From NCBI GenBank assembly GCA_034440595.1, contig JAWXCH010000219.1:1-39891 (forward strand): DNA of 39,891 nt. The letters are read 5' to 3'. The DNA comes from JAWXCH01 sp034440595 (GTDB lineage: Bacteria; Planctomycetota; Planctomycetia; Pirellulales; JALHPA01). The notes below the pieces were generated by a model. That model saw nothing but the letters and a program-made list of their open reading frames with translations. It was not told the origin of the DNA and did no database searches. The position numbers were made by a program, and so were the translations under genes. Every line of letters begins with the position of its first letter. The stretch's first letter is position 1. Below are positions 7,885 to 15,707 of the stretch, piece by piece.

Positions 7885-8658
7885 ATGGCGCTTTTACAGG
7901 TACGAGGTCTGGTCAAAACCTTTGGACGCAGGCGCGTCGTCGACGGAGTCGATTTTGACGTGTACCGCGGTGAAATTGTCGGCCTGTTGGGGCCGAACGG
8001 AGCCGGCAAGACGACCAGCTTCAAGATGACCTGCGGCATGACCAACCCGGATGCGGGTACGGTGCGTCTGAACGATATCGATATGACACACTGGCCAATG
8101 TATCGCCGTGCGCGCGACGGCGGCATGGGCTACCTGGCTCAGGAGCAAAGCGTCTTCCGCAAGCTGACCGTCGAGCAGAACCTGCTGGCTGTCATGGAGA
8201 TGCTGAACATGAACGCCAAGCAGAGGCGCGAAAGGTGCGAAGAGCTACTTGTTCAGTTCGACATTACCAAGATTCGCAAGTCGATTGCGATGGTCATCTC
8301 CGGCGGAGAAAAGCGGCGTCTGGAGATTGCACGCTGTTTGGTTTCGAACCCGCAGATTATTCTGTTGGACGAACCTTTCACCGGTATCGATCCGGTGACT
8401 ATCAATAGCATTCAGCAGATTATCCGCCGTCTGGCGGATGATGGGATCTCGATTCTGATCACCGATCACCGCGAGCGCGAAACACTGGCGATTACCGACC
8501 GAAGCTACGTGATTCGCGCCGGAAAAGTGCTGTGCCACGGCACGGCCGATGAGGTCCTGAATAACGCCGACGCGAAGAAGTATTACTTTGGCGATGGTCC
8601 CAACGTGGAATTCCACCGCCGCACACCACTTCGCGACGATACACGGATCGCGTCGTAA
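7885..8658 (+). CDS. lptB: LPS export ABC transporter ATP-binding protein LptB
   Basis: Cytoplasmic ATPase of the LptB2FGC complex, which extracts lipopolysaccharide from the inner membrane for delivery to the outer membrane. It is 257 residues. Walker A is GPNGAGKTT at 36-44, and the LptB-typical Q-loop neighbourhood is MGYLAQEQSVFRKLTVEQN. The signature is ISGGEKRRLEIARCL (SGGEK at 139-143), Walker B is IILLDEPFTGIDP with Asp162 and Glu163, and the switch His195 is in LITDHRERE. These match LptB better than other ABC classes. It is preceded by lepB on the same strand, so the pair may form an envelope-biogenesis operon. lptF, lptG, lptC and lptA are not in the window. Its presence implies an outer membrane carrying LPS. 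The gene is convergent with the Tat-signal gene, with a large inverted repeat between them. Confidence 0.93.
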   Translation: MALLQVRGLVKTFGRRRVVDGVDFDVYRGEIVGLLGPNGAGKTTSFKMTCGMTNPDAGTVRLNDIDMTHWPMYRRARDGGMGYLAQEQSVFRKLTVEQNLLAVMEMLNMNAKQRRERCEELLVQFDITKIRKSIAMVISGGEKRRLEIARCLVSNPQIILLDEPFTGIDPVTINSIQQIIRRLADDGISILITDHRERETLAITDRSYVIRAGKVLCHGTADEVLNNADAKKYYFGDGPNVEFHRRTPLRDDTRIAS

Positions 8659-8674
8659 GGAATTTATTCCCATA

Positions 8675-8725
8675 GACGCGCCAGCGAGGCGCAGCGAGTT
8701 ATGTGAGTTTCCTCGCTTGCGCGTC
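8675..8725. repeat. Imperfect 15-bp inverted repeat between convergent genes
   Basis: GACGCGCCAGCGAGG (8675-8689) and CCTCGCTTGCGCGTC (8711-8725) are reverse complements with one mismatch, separated by 21 bases. It lies between convergent lptB and the Tat-signal gene. It may act as a bidirectional stem terminator, although there is no T-tract. The sequence style resembles short dispersed palindromes of planctomycete genomes, which is an impression and not verified here. Confidence 0.5.
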
Positions 8726-8803
8726 GGGTTACTATAGGACTGTTGCCTTTCATTCCTTGAAAGAGCAACTACTCACTGCCCATTGTCATCGCACGCAAGC
8801 AAT

Positions 8804-9736
8804 TTACTTGCCCGCCAACTCCGTACGAACGGTTTCCAGAAGCTTCTTCGTGGCCATGATTCCTTCTGGTTCCGGTGTCGTCTTTCCTTCGTATTCAATG
8901 CCGACGTATCCGTGGTAGCCCGCATCTAGCACGATCTTCATCATCTTGCGATAGTCGATCTTGGTTTCATTTCCCTTGGCGTCAAAGTCGTAGCTCTTGG
9001 CACTCACGCCTTTGGCAAATGGCATCAACTCGCGAACCCCTTGGTAGCGATCGTAAACATTATTGGGGCCGATGACAAAGTTGCCAAAGTCCGGCAGAGT
9101 GCCGCAGTTGGGCAGATTCACCGTTTTCATCACCTTGGCGAGCCACGCACCATTAGAAGAGAGGCTACCGTGGTTCTCAACAATGACGTTAATCTCCTGC
9201 GGGGCGGCGTACTCAGATAGTCGGCGCAGGCCATCGGCGGCCAGTTTCCCCTGCTCTTCGGCGCTCAAGCTCTCATCAGAGCGTGCATTCACACGAATTG
9301 AATGGCAGCCGAGAAACTTCGCCGCGTCGACCCAGCGGTAGTGGTTTTCAACAGCCGTGGTTCGCTTCGCGGCGTTCGAATTGCCTAGCTCTCCTTCACC
9401 GTCGCACATGATCAGCAAGCTCTTTACGCCGAGATCATCTGCTCGCCCCTTCAAGTCAGTCAGATACTTCATGTCCTTGGCCTTATCGCCGAAGAACGAG
9501 TTGACATATTCGATGGCGTCGATTCCAAAATCGTTCTTCGCCGTCTCGGCAAAGTCCAGGTTATTGAGCTTGCCCGAATGGAGCGCGCGATGCAGCGACC
9601 ATTGGGCCAGGGAGATTTTGAACAGCGGTTTGGCCGCATCGGCTGCGGCAATACGGTTCAGAGGCAGCACCAAACCGGCTGATGCGGCGACGAGAGAGGT
9701 CTTCAAAAAGTGACGACGATTCGTAACGCTAGCCAT
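8804..9736 (-). CDS. Tat-exported sugar phosphate isomerase/epimerase-like TIM-barrel protein
   Basis: A 310-residue protein with a twin-arginine signal at its N-terminus (NRRHFLKTSLVAASAGLVL, then AADA), so probably folded before export to the periplasm. The rest fits the xylose isomerase-like TIM-barrel family (AP endonuclease 2 superfamily). Candidate metal-binding residues are seen in VIVENHG, LPDFGN and VGIEYEG. FKISLAQWSLHRA near the start is also typical. These proteins are abundant in planctomycetes and usually act on sugars or inositol-like compounds, but the substrate is unknown here. I chose the ATG at 9736, preceded by AGGA nine bases upstream, over an in-frame ATG at 9907, because only the shorter form puts the Tat signal at the terminus. 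It is divergent from the flavin-reductase-like gene. Confidence 0.87.
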   Translation of the reverse strand: MASVTNRRHFLKTSLVAASAGLVLPLNRIAAADAAKPLFKISLAQWSLHRALHSGKLNNLDFAETAKNDFGIDAIEYVNSFFGDKAKDMKYLTDLKGRADDLGVKSLLIMCDGEGELGNSNAAKRTTAVENHYRWVDAAKFLGCHSIRVNARSDESLSAEEQGKLAADGLRRLSEYAAPQEINVIVENHGSLSSNGAWLAKVMKTVNLPNCGTLPDFGNFVIGPNNVYDRYQGVRELMPFAKGVSAKSYDFDAKGNETKIDYRKMMKIVLDAGYHGYVGIEYEGKTTPEPEGIMATKKLLETVRTELAGK

Positions 9737-9922
9737 GAGGTATGTTCCTGCGAAAGATTTTTGAAGGCAATCGCCCTGCAAATTTGTAAACTGGGCAGTA
9801 TGGAATCCTGGATGTTTTCGAGAATTCAGACCACCGCAGTATAAGCCAACCAGTCCGGCAATCAAATCGCGCGGGTAAATCTCTCGGGTTACAGTAAACC
9901 TGCTCAACTGGAATCGAGACCA

Positions 9923-10513
9923 ATGGCAAAATTAAGCATTGACGCTGTCGGCGACATCTGGCGAATGATCGACCGCACCATCTGGATCGTCACCGCCAGT
10001 GACGGTACCCGGCATGGGGGCCTGGTCGCCACATGCGTCGTTCAATCCAGCAATCAACTGGCTCAGCCCGGCGTGCTGGTTGGCCTCACACCGATGCACT
10101 TTACCTGCGACCTGGTCCTGAGCGCAGGTGCGTACGGGCTGCATTTGTTGAGGCCCGATCAGGCTGCTCTGGCCTGGAATTTCTGTCTAGACAGTGGGCG
10201 AGAACGAGACAAACTGGCCGGCCTGGCCGTCACGGAGCAATCTACGGGCAGCCCGATCCTAAATGATTGCCTGGCCTGGATGGATTGCCGCGTGCTCACT
10301 CGTTACACAGCGGGAGATCGCGTTTACTTCTTTAGCGAAGTCGTTGCCGCACAAAAGGTTAGTGAGTACCCACCACTTTCGGTCAAGCAATTGACTGGCG
10401 GTGCGACAGCCGAGCAATTGCAGGCACTCCAGGCTGGCTTGGAGGCGGATATCGCCGCAATGGAGCAGGCACGCTGCGTTTGGCGAGCAGGCCTGAACGC
10501 CGTAGATCGATGA
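9923..10513 (+). CDS. Flavin reductase-like domain protein
   Basis: A 196-residue soluble protein resembling the flavin reductase-like (FMN-binding split-barrel) family. The segment beginning TIWIVTASDGTRHGGLVATC, then VLVGL and HFTCDLV, follows the typical pattern in which FMN is bound. Some members reduce flavins with NAD(P)H and others are stable flavoproteins; which applies cannot be told from this sequence. The C-terminal third (QLTGGATAEQLQALQAGLEA) is helical and Ala-rich. The ATG at 9923 gives a short, sensible N-terminus. It is divergent from the Tat-signal gene and 170 bases upstream of the kinase gene. Confidence 0.75.
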   Translation: MAKLSIDAVGDIWRMIDRTIWIVTASDGTRHGGLVATCVVQSSNQLAQPGVLVGLTPMHFTCDLVLSAGAYGLHLLRPDQAALAWNFCLDSGRERDKLAGLAVTEQSTGSPILNDCLAWMDCRVLTRYTAGDRVYFFSEVVAAQKVSEYPPLSVKQLTGGATAEQLQALQAGLEADIAAMEQARCVWRAGLNAVDR

Positions 10514-10683
10514 TTCCTAAGTTATTTGCTGACAGTGGCTTAGAAACTTGACTCTGGTCGGCTGATCTACCTAAAATAGAGTTCACCTCAGTTTTGCCAT
10601 TTCGGCGTTTGTTGCCTCGGCATTGGCACGCCGACAGAGCACGGTAGATGCGGAAGCAGGCCGCGACGTTTACAAGGCGAGCG

Positions 10684-13600
10684 ATGTCCGAGAACCAGTC
10701 TGGTCCACCTCCGAAAATCGAGCCACCTTCCGGGGAAGATACATCCTCGCCGGAGACCATGACGGACCAGACTCAGGCAAATCGTGGTGAAATCACGAAG
10801 GTGGATGAGCCAAATCAGCTAGACGAAATCTCCGTGGACAGTGGGGTGACCTTTATTTCGGACCGAGTAGTCGGATCTGGCAGCGACAGTGGACGAAATA
10901 GTGGCCAGGCCTCGACAGAGGCTATGGTTTTGCCGGTCGGCGGGAGTTCGGCCGGTTCGTTTGCTCTGCCGGGCAGTGGCGGGTCCACCGGTCGGCAACT
11001 TCATGCCGACCTGCCAGGCCCTCTCGACGCTCAGCAGACCGTTATCTCCAAAAAGCCGCTGGGTACTGCGCCACCCCCGACACATCACATGCACCCGACC
11101 GAAATGGGTCGGGTGCTGCAAGGGCAGACGTTGGGGTATTACGAACTGCTGGAGTTTGTCGGTGGCGGGGGCATGGGGGCCGTTTTCCGGTCGCTCGACA
11201 AAATGCTCAATCGCATCGTCGCGGTCAAGGTCCTCTCGCAGGACCAATCCAGCGATGAAGAGACATTACGCCGATTCAAGAATGAAGCACAATCGGCCGC
11301 GCGCCTCGATCATGAGAACATCGGTCGCGTGCATTACGTCGGCGAGGATGCCGGCTGGCACTTCATCGTTTTTGAATTTATCGAGGGTATTAACCTACGT
11401 GCCCTTGTTGAACGCGATGGCCCGTTATCGATCGTCGATACAGTCAATTACCTGGCACAGCTATCCGAAGCGCTGGACCATGCCAGCGGCCGCGACGTGG
11501 TGCATCGCGACATCAAGCCTTCTAACGTACTGATCACACCTGAGGGGAAGGCGAAGCTGGTCGATATGGGGCTGGCACGACTGCATCAAGTTGAGCATGG
11601 CAACGACGATCTGACGGCCAGCGGAGTCACGCTTGGCACTTTCGACTACATTTCGCCAGAACAAGCGCGCGATCCACGCAGCGCCGATGCTCGTAGCGAC
11701 ATGTACTCGTTGGGTTGTACGCTGTACTTTATGCTCACTGGGCGGCCACCATTTCCCACCGGGACGGTTTTGCAGAAGTTACTTCAGCATCAAGGAGACG
11801 AGCCGGCCGATCCGCGGCAGTTTTGTCCAGAACTGCCGGACGATCTCAGTCGCGTTTTGAAGCGATTGCTGGCCAAACAACCAGAGGGGCGCTATGCAAC
11901 GCCGGCCGATTTGATTGAGGAAGTGTCGGCTATTTCCGTCCGGCTTGGGCTGCGACCACTGTCGGCACCCGGTCGCGTCAATGTATCTTCGGTAGTTGGC
12001 AGTTCGAGTTATTGGGGGCGACACTTGCCCTGGCTGATGCCATTGGCGGCACTAATCCTGATTGCGACGTTACTCAATATTCGTTGGAACACCGCAGAGC
12101 AAACCGCAGTACCTTCGATCTTGGGAAATTTGCCACCGCTACCCGATACCGAAAAAGCGCCAGGCATTTTCACACCTGGGACGATTCCCGCAAATGGTGA
12201 TGCTCCAGCTCCGGACGAAAAATCCGCCGCTATAGTGCCGAAAGACGACTCAGTTGGCGATCCGCTGGCAACTGAATCTGAGTTGCCGCTCTCGAGATAT
12301 ATCGGGCAGTCAGTGCAGAGTGGAAAGCAGCTTTGGGTCGGCGTATGGGATCGTATTTCTTCGGATCTATTTACCGATGTTTGGCCGAATACTGAGATTG
12401 ATCGCCTCGATCCGACCGTACCATTGAATGCTACAGCTTCGAAGTCGCCAGCATTGGCGGCCGAAAACTCGAACCAACGAACGTTAATCGTCGCCGGTAC
12501 CACAGCGGAGGAGGGACAGTTTGCAACTCTGGCAGCCGCGCTACGTGAGGCTAAAACTGGCGACGTTATTGAGCTGCGCGTCAATGGATACTTGGATGAA
12601 GAGCCGATAGATATTTCCAATTTGCAGGTGACTATCCGCAGTGGGGCCAACTATCAGCCGATCGTTCGTTTTCAGCAGTCCTCAAACGACATGATGGGAG
12701 AGCGGCGTGCGTTGGTAGCGGTGAACGGCGGTCAATTATCGCTGCATGGTGTTCACATTCAGTTTGAAGTGCCGCGTGGCCGACCGGCGGAACGCTGGTC
12801 TTTATTTGAGCTGAATCAGGCCAACACTCTTCTACTAAGTCAGTGTACCATCACCATCCAAAACTCGTTGGAGTCCGCGATCTCGCGGCCAAATGTCTCG
12901 ATTGTCGATCTCAAAGCCGGATTGGCGGCGGCCCCTGGTGAGATTCAGGGGGAACCCGAACTTCGCAAGCCGATCGATGTTCGAGTCGAGAAATGTTTGA
13001 TTCGTGGCGAGGCCACGTTTCTGCGCTCCAGCGAAGCGGAGCTATTCAATGTGCTGATTGACAACAGCCTATTGGCCACTAGTGAGATATTTGTTGACGC
13101 AATTGTTGGGCACAATAGCAACTGGTTGGGCAGTTCAAATCGGATCGAGATTCGTCACTCGACACTGCTGGTCAGGGATGGCCTGGTGCGGCTGCGCGAC
13201 GAGGAGGATAGCAGCTATCTTTCGCCGACCGCTATCAAGTGTACCGACTCGATCATCGTCGGAGGTGACGCCGCGCCGCTGTTGGCTCAGGTTGGTAGCG
13301 AATCACCGGACGAGCAACGTCGTTTGGTGACTTGGACCGGCGAGCGCAACGTGTACGAAAACTTCACCGTGTTTTGGAAGACATCGAGCAGTGAAAGCAA
13401 CGAAGAATATTCGTTCCGCCAGTGGCAAAATGTCTGGGGGCCAAAGCAAGAAAGCAACACCGGAACAGGCCCTGCCGGCTGGGCCAGCTTTCCCGCCAAC
13501 AGCCGCGAGGTTCACACGCTTTTACCGAGCGATTTCTCGCTGCTGATCGACAGTCCAGCACGCAAAGCAGCCAGCGATAATTTGGATATCGGATCGCCGG

Positions 13601-13695
13601 TGGAGCTGATTCCACGGCCGCCGGTTATCCGGCCCACGACTCCGGCCGCTAGCGGCGAAATTACCTTTCCACGGCTGAATAAACTGGGGTTCTAA
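10684..13695 (+). CDS. Membrane-anchored Ser/Thr protein kinase with beta-helix ectodomain
   Basis: Hanks-type receptor-like kinase of 1003 residues. A disordered Ser/Gly/Pro-rich N-terminus (about 1-150) precedes the kinase domain (about 150-420). The glycine loop is VGGGGMGAVF, the VAVK lysine is Lys182, the catalytic loop is HRDIKPSNV with Asp276, and SPEQ replaces APE. The metal-binding triplet is DMG, not DFG. One membrane helix (around 448-470, LPWLMPLAALILIATLLNI) leads to about 530 external residues. These start with a Pro/Asp-rich linker and then a repetitive beta-rich region resembling a right-handed parallel beta-helix (FATLAAALREAKTGDVIEL near 614; LSLHGVHIQF). Such a domain could bind a polysaccharide or another extracytoplasmic ligand, which is inference. 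The ATG at 10684 has AAGG upstream at good spacing and is preferred to the in-frame ATG at 10648. Confidence 0.92.
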   Translation: MSENQSGPPPKIEPPSGEDTSSPETMTDQTQANRGEITKVDEPNQLDEISVDSGVTFISDRVVGSGSDSGRNSGQASTEAMVLPVGGSSAGSFALPGSGGSTGRQLHADLPGPLDAQQTVISKKPLGTAPPPTHHMHPTEMGRVLQGQTLGYYELLEFVGGGGMGAVFRSLDKMLNRIVAVKVLSQDQSSDEETLRRFKNEAQSAARLDHENIGRVHYVGEDAGWHFIVFEFIEGINLRALVERDGPLSIVDTVNYLAQLSEALDHASGRDVVHRDIKPSNVLITPEGKAKLVDMGLARLHQVEHGNDDLTASGVTLGTFDYISPEQARDPRSADARSDMYSLGCTLYFMLTGRPPFPTGTVLQKLLQHQGDEPADPRQFCPELPDDLSRVLKRLLAKQPEGRYATPADLIEEVSAISVRLGLRPLSAPGRVNVSSVVGSSSYWGRHLPWLMPLAALILIATLLNIRWNTAEQTAVPSILGNLPPLPDTEKAPGIFTPGTIPANGDAPAPDEKSAAIVPKDDSVGDPLATESELPLSRYIGQSVQSGKQLWVGVWDRISSDLFTDVWPNTEIDRLDPTVPLNATASKSPALAAENSNQRTLIVAGTTAEEGQFATLAAALREAKTGDVIELRVNGYLDEEPIDISNLQVTIRSGANYQPIVRFQQSSNDMMGERRALVAVNGGQLSLHGVHIQFEVPRGRPAERWSLFELNQANTLLLSQCTITIQNSLESAISRPNVSIVDLKAGLAAAPGEIQGEPELRKPIDVRVEKCLIRGEATFLRSSEAELFNVLIDNSLLATSEIFVDAIVGHNSNWLGSSNRIEIRHSTLLVRDGLVRLRDEEDSSYLSPTAIKCTDSIIVGGDAAPLLAQVGSESPDEQRRLVTWTGERNVYENFTVFWKTSSSESNEEYSFRQWQNVWGPKQESNTGTGPAGWASFPANSREVHTLLPSDFSLLIDSPARKAASDNLDIGSPVELIPRPPVIRPTTPAASGEITFPRLNKLGF

Positions 13696-14002
13696 TCGGG
13701 CATTTTGCCGGCTGTGCTTGTCAGGATTAGGCAGGTTTTCCGGCCACAGCAACCACTGGCGAACGGCGGTTTCTCAGCACTTTTGAGTTTTCTCCCGGTG
13801 CGGTTGTCATTTCCTTCTATCCAATGCTTGACTTTAGCCGGTTTCCGGACATACATTTAACTTGATTACCCCGCCTTGCGACCCCTCCCACCTGAATAAG
13901 ATATTCTTGTACCATTCGCCTATCGGCAGGCCCACTTAGATTGGGAATAGCGTTTGGTCGGGATCCACACGTTTCTTGACTCGTATCCTCTGGAGATTTG
14001 CA
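13696..14002. other. Intergenic region upstream of the CxxCH protein gene
   Basis: 307 bases without a credible ORF. A TTGACT hexamer near 13828, with TACATT 18 bases later, and a separate TAAGAT near 13898 are possible promoter elements for the downstream gene. None is strong. Confidence 0.25.
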
Positions 14003-14458
14003 ATGAAGAAAGTATTTAAGGCGCTCGCCATTTGCGCACTGGGTAGCTTGATCCTAGGTGGTTGGAGCAATTCGGCCTGGGCCATCAAGGAATTTGAAAC
14101 CGAGTTCATGGACTTGTACTTCAAGAAGGATAGCAAGGATCCAAAGCAAAAGGCCTTTGCCGAAGAGGTGATCAGGATCTCGACGGAAACCGAAGGAGAA
14201 GATGGGCCAGTCCTCAGTTCGTGCAATGTCTGCCACGTAAAGGGTAAGGCCAAGAAGTTCCACAACGAATACGGTATTAACCTGGTAGAGCTGCTCGACA
14301 AGAAGGCGGACAAGAAGGACAAGAAAAAGATCCAAGAGGCCATCAAGAAAGTCGGTGGCATGAAATCCAACGACGGCCCGACCTATGATGATCTGATCAA
14401 AGAAGGCAAGCTGCCGGGCGATCCTGAGAAGGTCGGAGAAGCCGCCAAGAAGGAATAA
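14003..14458 (+). CDS. Small exported CxxCH (c-type cytochrome-like) protein
   Basis: A 151-residue protein with a clear Sec signal peptide (MKKVFKALAICALGSLILGG, cleavage likely after SAWA at about residue 27). One CNVCH motif (C74, C77, H78) fits covalent attachment of a single c-type heme in the periplasm. The flanking sequence is unusual for a cytochrome c: very Lys/Glu/Asp-rich, including KKADKKDKKKIQEAIKK. The only methionine in a plausible distal position is in GGMKSND, which would have to be tested. It could be a heme-binding electron carrier or another CxxCH protein. GGAG seven bases before the ATG at 14003 supports this start over an upstream in-frame non-ATG codon. A terminator-like stem follows 43 bases after the stop, suggesting a monocistronic unit. 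Confidence 0.75.
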   Translation: MKKVFKALAICALGSLILGGWSNSAWAIKEFETEFMDLYFKKDSKDPKQKAFAEEVIRISTETEGEDGPVLSSCNVCHVKGKAKKFHNEYGINLVELLDKKADKKDKKKIQEAIKKVGGMKSNDGPTYDDLIKEGKLPGDPEKVGEAAKKE

Positions 14459-14501
14459 GTTAGTTGACCATTCAGTCAATGCTATGTTGATTTCAAAAAC
14501 A

Positions 14502-14534
14502 CGGCCTGGGTCATAATTATTTTGACTCAGGCCG
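14502..14534 (+). terminator. Terminator-like stem after the CxxCH gene
   Basis: CGGCCTGGGTC (14502-14512) and GACTCAGGCCG (14524-14534) form an 11-bp stem with one G-T wobble, followed by ATTTTG. It lies between the CxxCH gene and the deacetylase-family gene. It also argues against translation of the latter from the TTG at 14522, which is inside the stem-loop. Confidence 0.6.
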
Positions 14535-14557
14535 ATTTTGTTTCCCGCAACTCCGCC

Positions 14558-15493
14558 ATGACGCTCCTCTACTACGATCCTCGATTTCTAAATCACCAGA
14601 CCGGCGCGCATCCTGAAAATGCTAAGCGTCTCATTCAGGTCTGGCGTCAATTGGAACGCACCGGGCTGGATCAGCAGTGCAAACGACACGATTGGCTGCC
14701 AGCGTCAGACGCAACGCTGGAGCTGGTCCATGATGGACAGTACCTGCAAGCACTGGATGCATATCAAGCGGCTGGTGGAGGGCAGATCGAAGAAGACACT
14801 GTCGTCAGTCCACAGTCCGTCAATGTAGCCCGGTTGGCCGCCGGTGCGGTGGTTGATGCGGTCCAGCGAGTCGTCGGTGGCGAGGATCAAACGGCACTTT
14901 GCCTGGTTCGGCCCCCCGGTCATCACGCGCTGCCGCACGCACCGATGGGGTTCTGTTTGCTGAACAATATTGCGATTGGAGCAATAGTGGCGACTCGGCA
15001 ATTGCAGATGGATCGCGTGCTGATCATCGATTGGGACGTGCATCATGGAAATGGGACTCAGGATGCTTTCTATGAGGACGAGCGTGTAGCAGTGCTATCG
15101 GTACACCGCTCCCCATTTTATCCCGGAACGGGCGCAGCCGATGAAACGGGCCGCGGTGCCGGGCTAGGAGCCAATCTAAACCTGCCCATGCGGTTTGGAA
15201 TTTCGCGAGATGAGTATATCGACGCGTTTCGACAGGCCGTTGAATCGTTTGCAGATCGAGTCCGCCCGCAGTTAGTATTGATTAGCGCCGGTTTTGACAG
15301 CCATCGCGACGACCCGGTCGGCTCGCTGGGCCTGGAGACGGAGGATTTTGACGAACTAACGTCGATCGTCCGCGATGTCGCACAGGCTCACGCCGCGGGG
15401 CGTGTGGTCAGTGTCCTGGAAGGTGGTTACAACCCTGGCATTCTGGCAGGCTGCGTCGAGATACACTTGCAGCGTTTGCTGGCCGGAAATTAA
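14558..15493 (+). CDS. Histone deacetylase family (acetylpolyamine amidohydrolase-like) enzyme
   Basis: A zinc hydrolase of the arginase/deacetylase fold, 311 residues. Bacterial members remove acetyl groups from acetylated polyamines, lysines or related amides in the cytoplasm; the exact substrate is not readable here. Diagnostic blocks are present in order: RPPGHHA with the tandem histidines, GFCLLNNIAIGA, DWDVHHGNGTQ with zinc ligands Asp160 and His162, SAGFDSHRDDP with the third zinc ligand Asp247, and EGGYNP near the C-terminus. The ATG at 14558 yields MTLLYYDPRFLNHQTG, the expected family N-terminus, so I prefer it to the upstream TTG at 14522. No Shine-Dalgarno is evident. It stands alone between the CxxCH gene and the Nramp-related gene. 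Confidence 0.92.
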   Translation: MTLLYYDPRFLNHQTGAHPENAKRLIQVWRQLERTGLDQQCKRHDWLPASDATLELVHDGQYLQALDAYQAAGGGQIEEDTVVSPQSVNVARLAAGAVVDAVQRVVGGEDQTALCLVRPPGHHALPHAPMGFCLLNNIAIGAIVATRQLQMDRVLIIDWDVHHGNGTQDAFYEDERVAVLSVHRSPFYPGTGAADETGRGAGLGANLNLPMRFGISRDEYIDAFRQAVESFADRVRPQLVLISAGFDSHRDDPVGSLGLETEDFDELTSIVRDVAQAHAAGRVVSVLEGGYNPGILAGCVEIHLQRLLAGN

Positions 15494-15534
15494 ACGGGCT
15501 GTGCTGTGCGGCCGCATATCCCACGGACTGCACT

Positions 15535-15549
15535 TGTTCAAACTGAACA
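15535..15549. promoter_or_regulatory. Short perfect palindrome, possible operator
   Basis: TGTTCA-AAC-TGAACA, a perfect 6-bp dyad with a 3-base centre, in the gap between the deacetylase-family gene and the Nramp-related gene. It could be an operator for the latter, but a palindrome this short may be chance. Confidence 0.2.
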
Positions 15550-15707
15550 GTCGCCCGCTTCCTGCTACAAATTTCGCTGCGCGGTCTTTATTTCCGTGCG
15601 TTTCTCCCGTAGCCTATAGCCTGGACGACGCCATTGCTGAAATGTGGGGGGGCGTCTGACAACATTGCTTCTCATACCGGCGGCTGAAAATAAAGTCGCA
15701 TTTCTGC

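Noticed and set aside
15535..15549. SOS (LexA) box
   Set aside because: The dyad TGTTCA-N3-TGAACA does not fit the known LexA consensus spacings, so no regulator is named.
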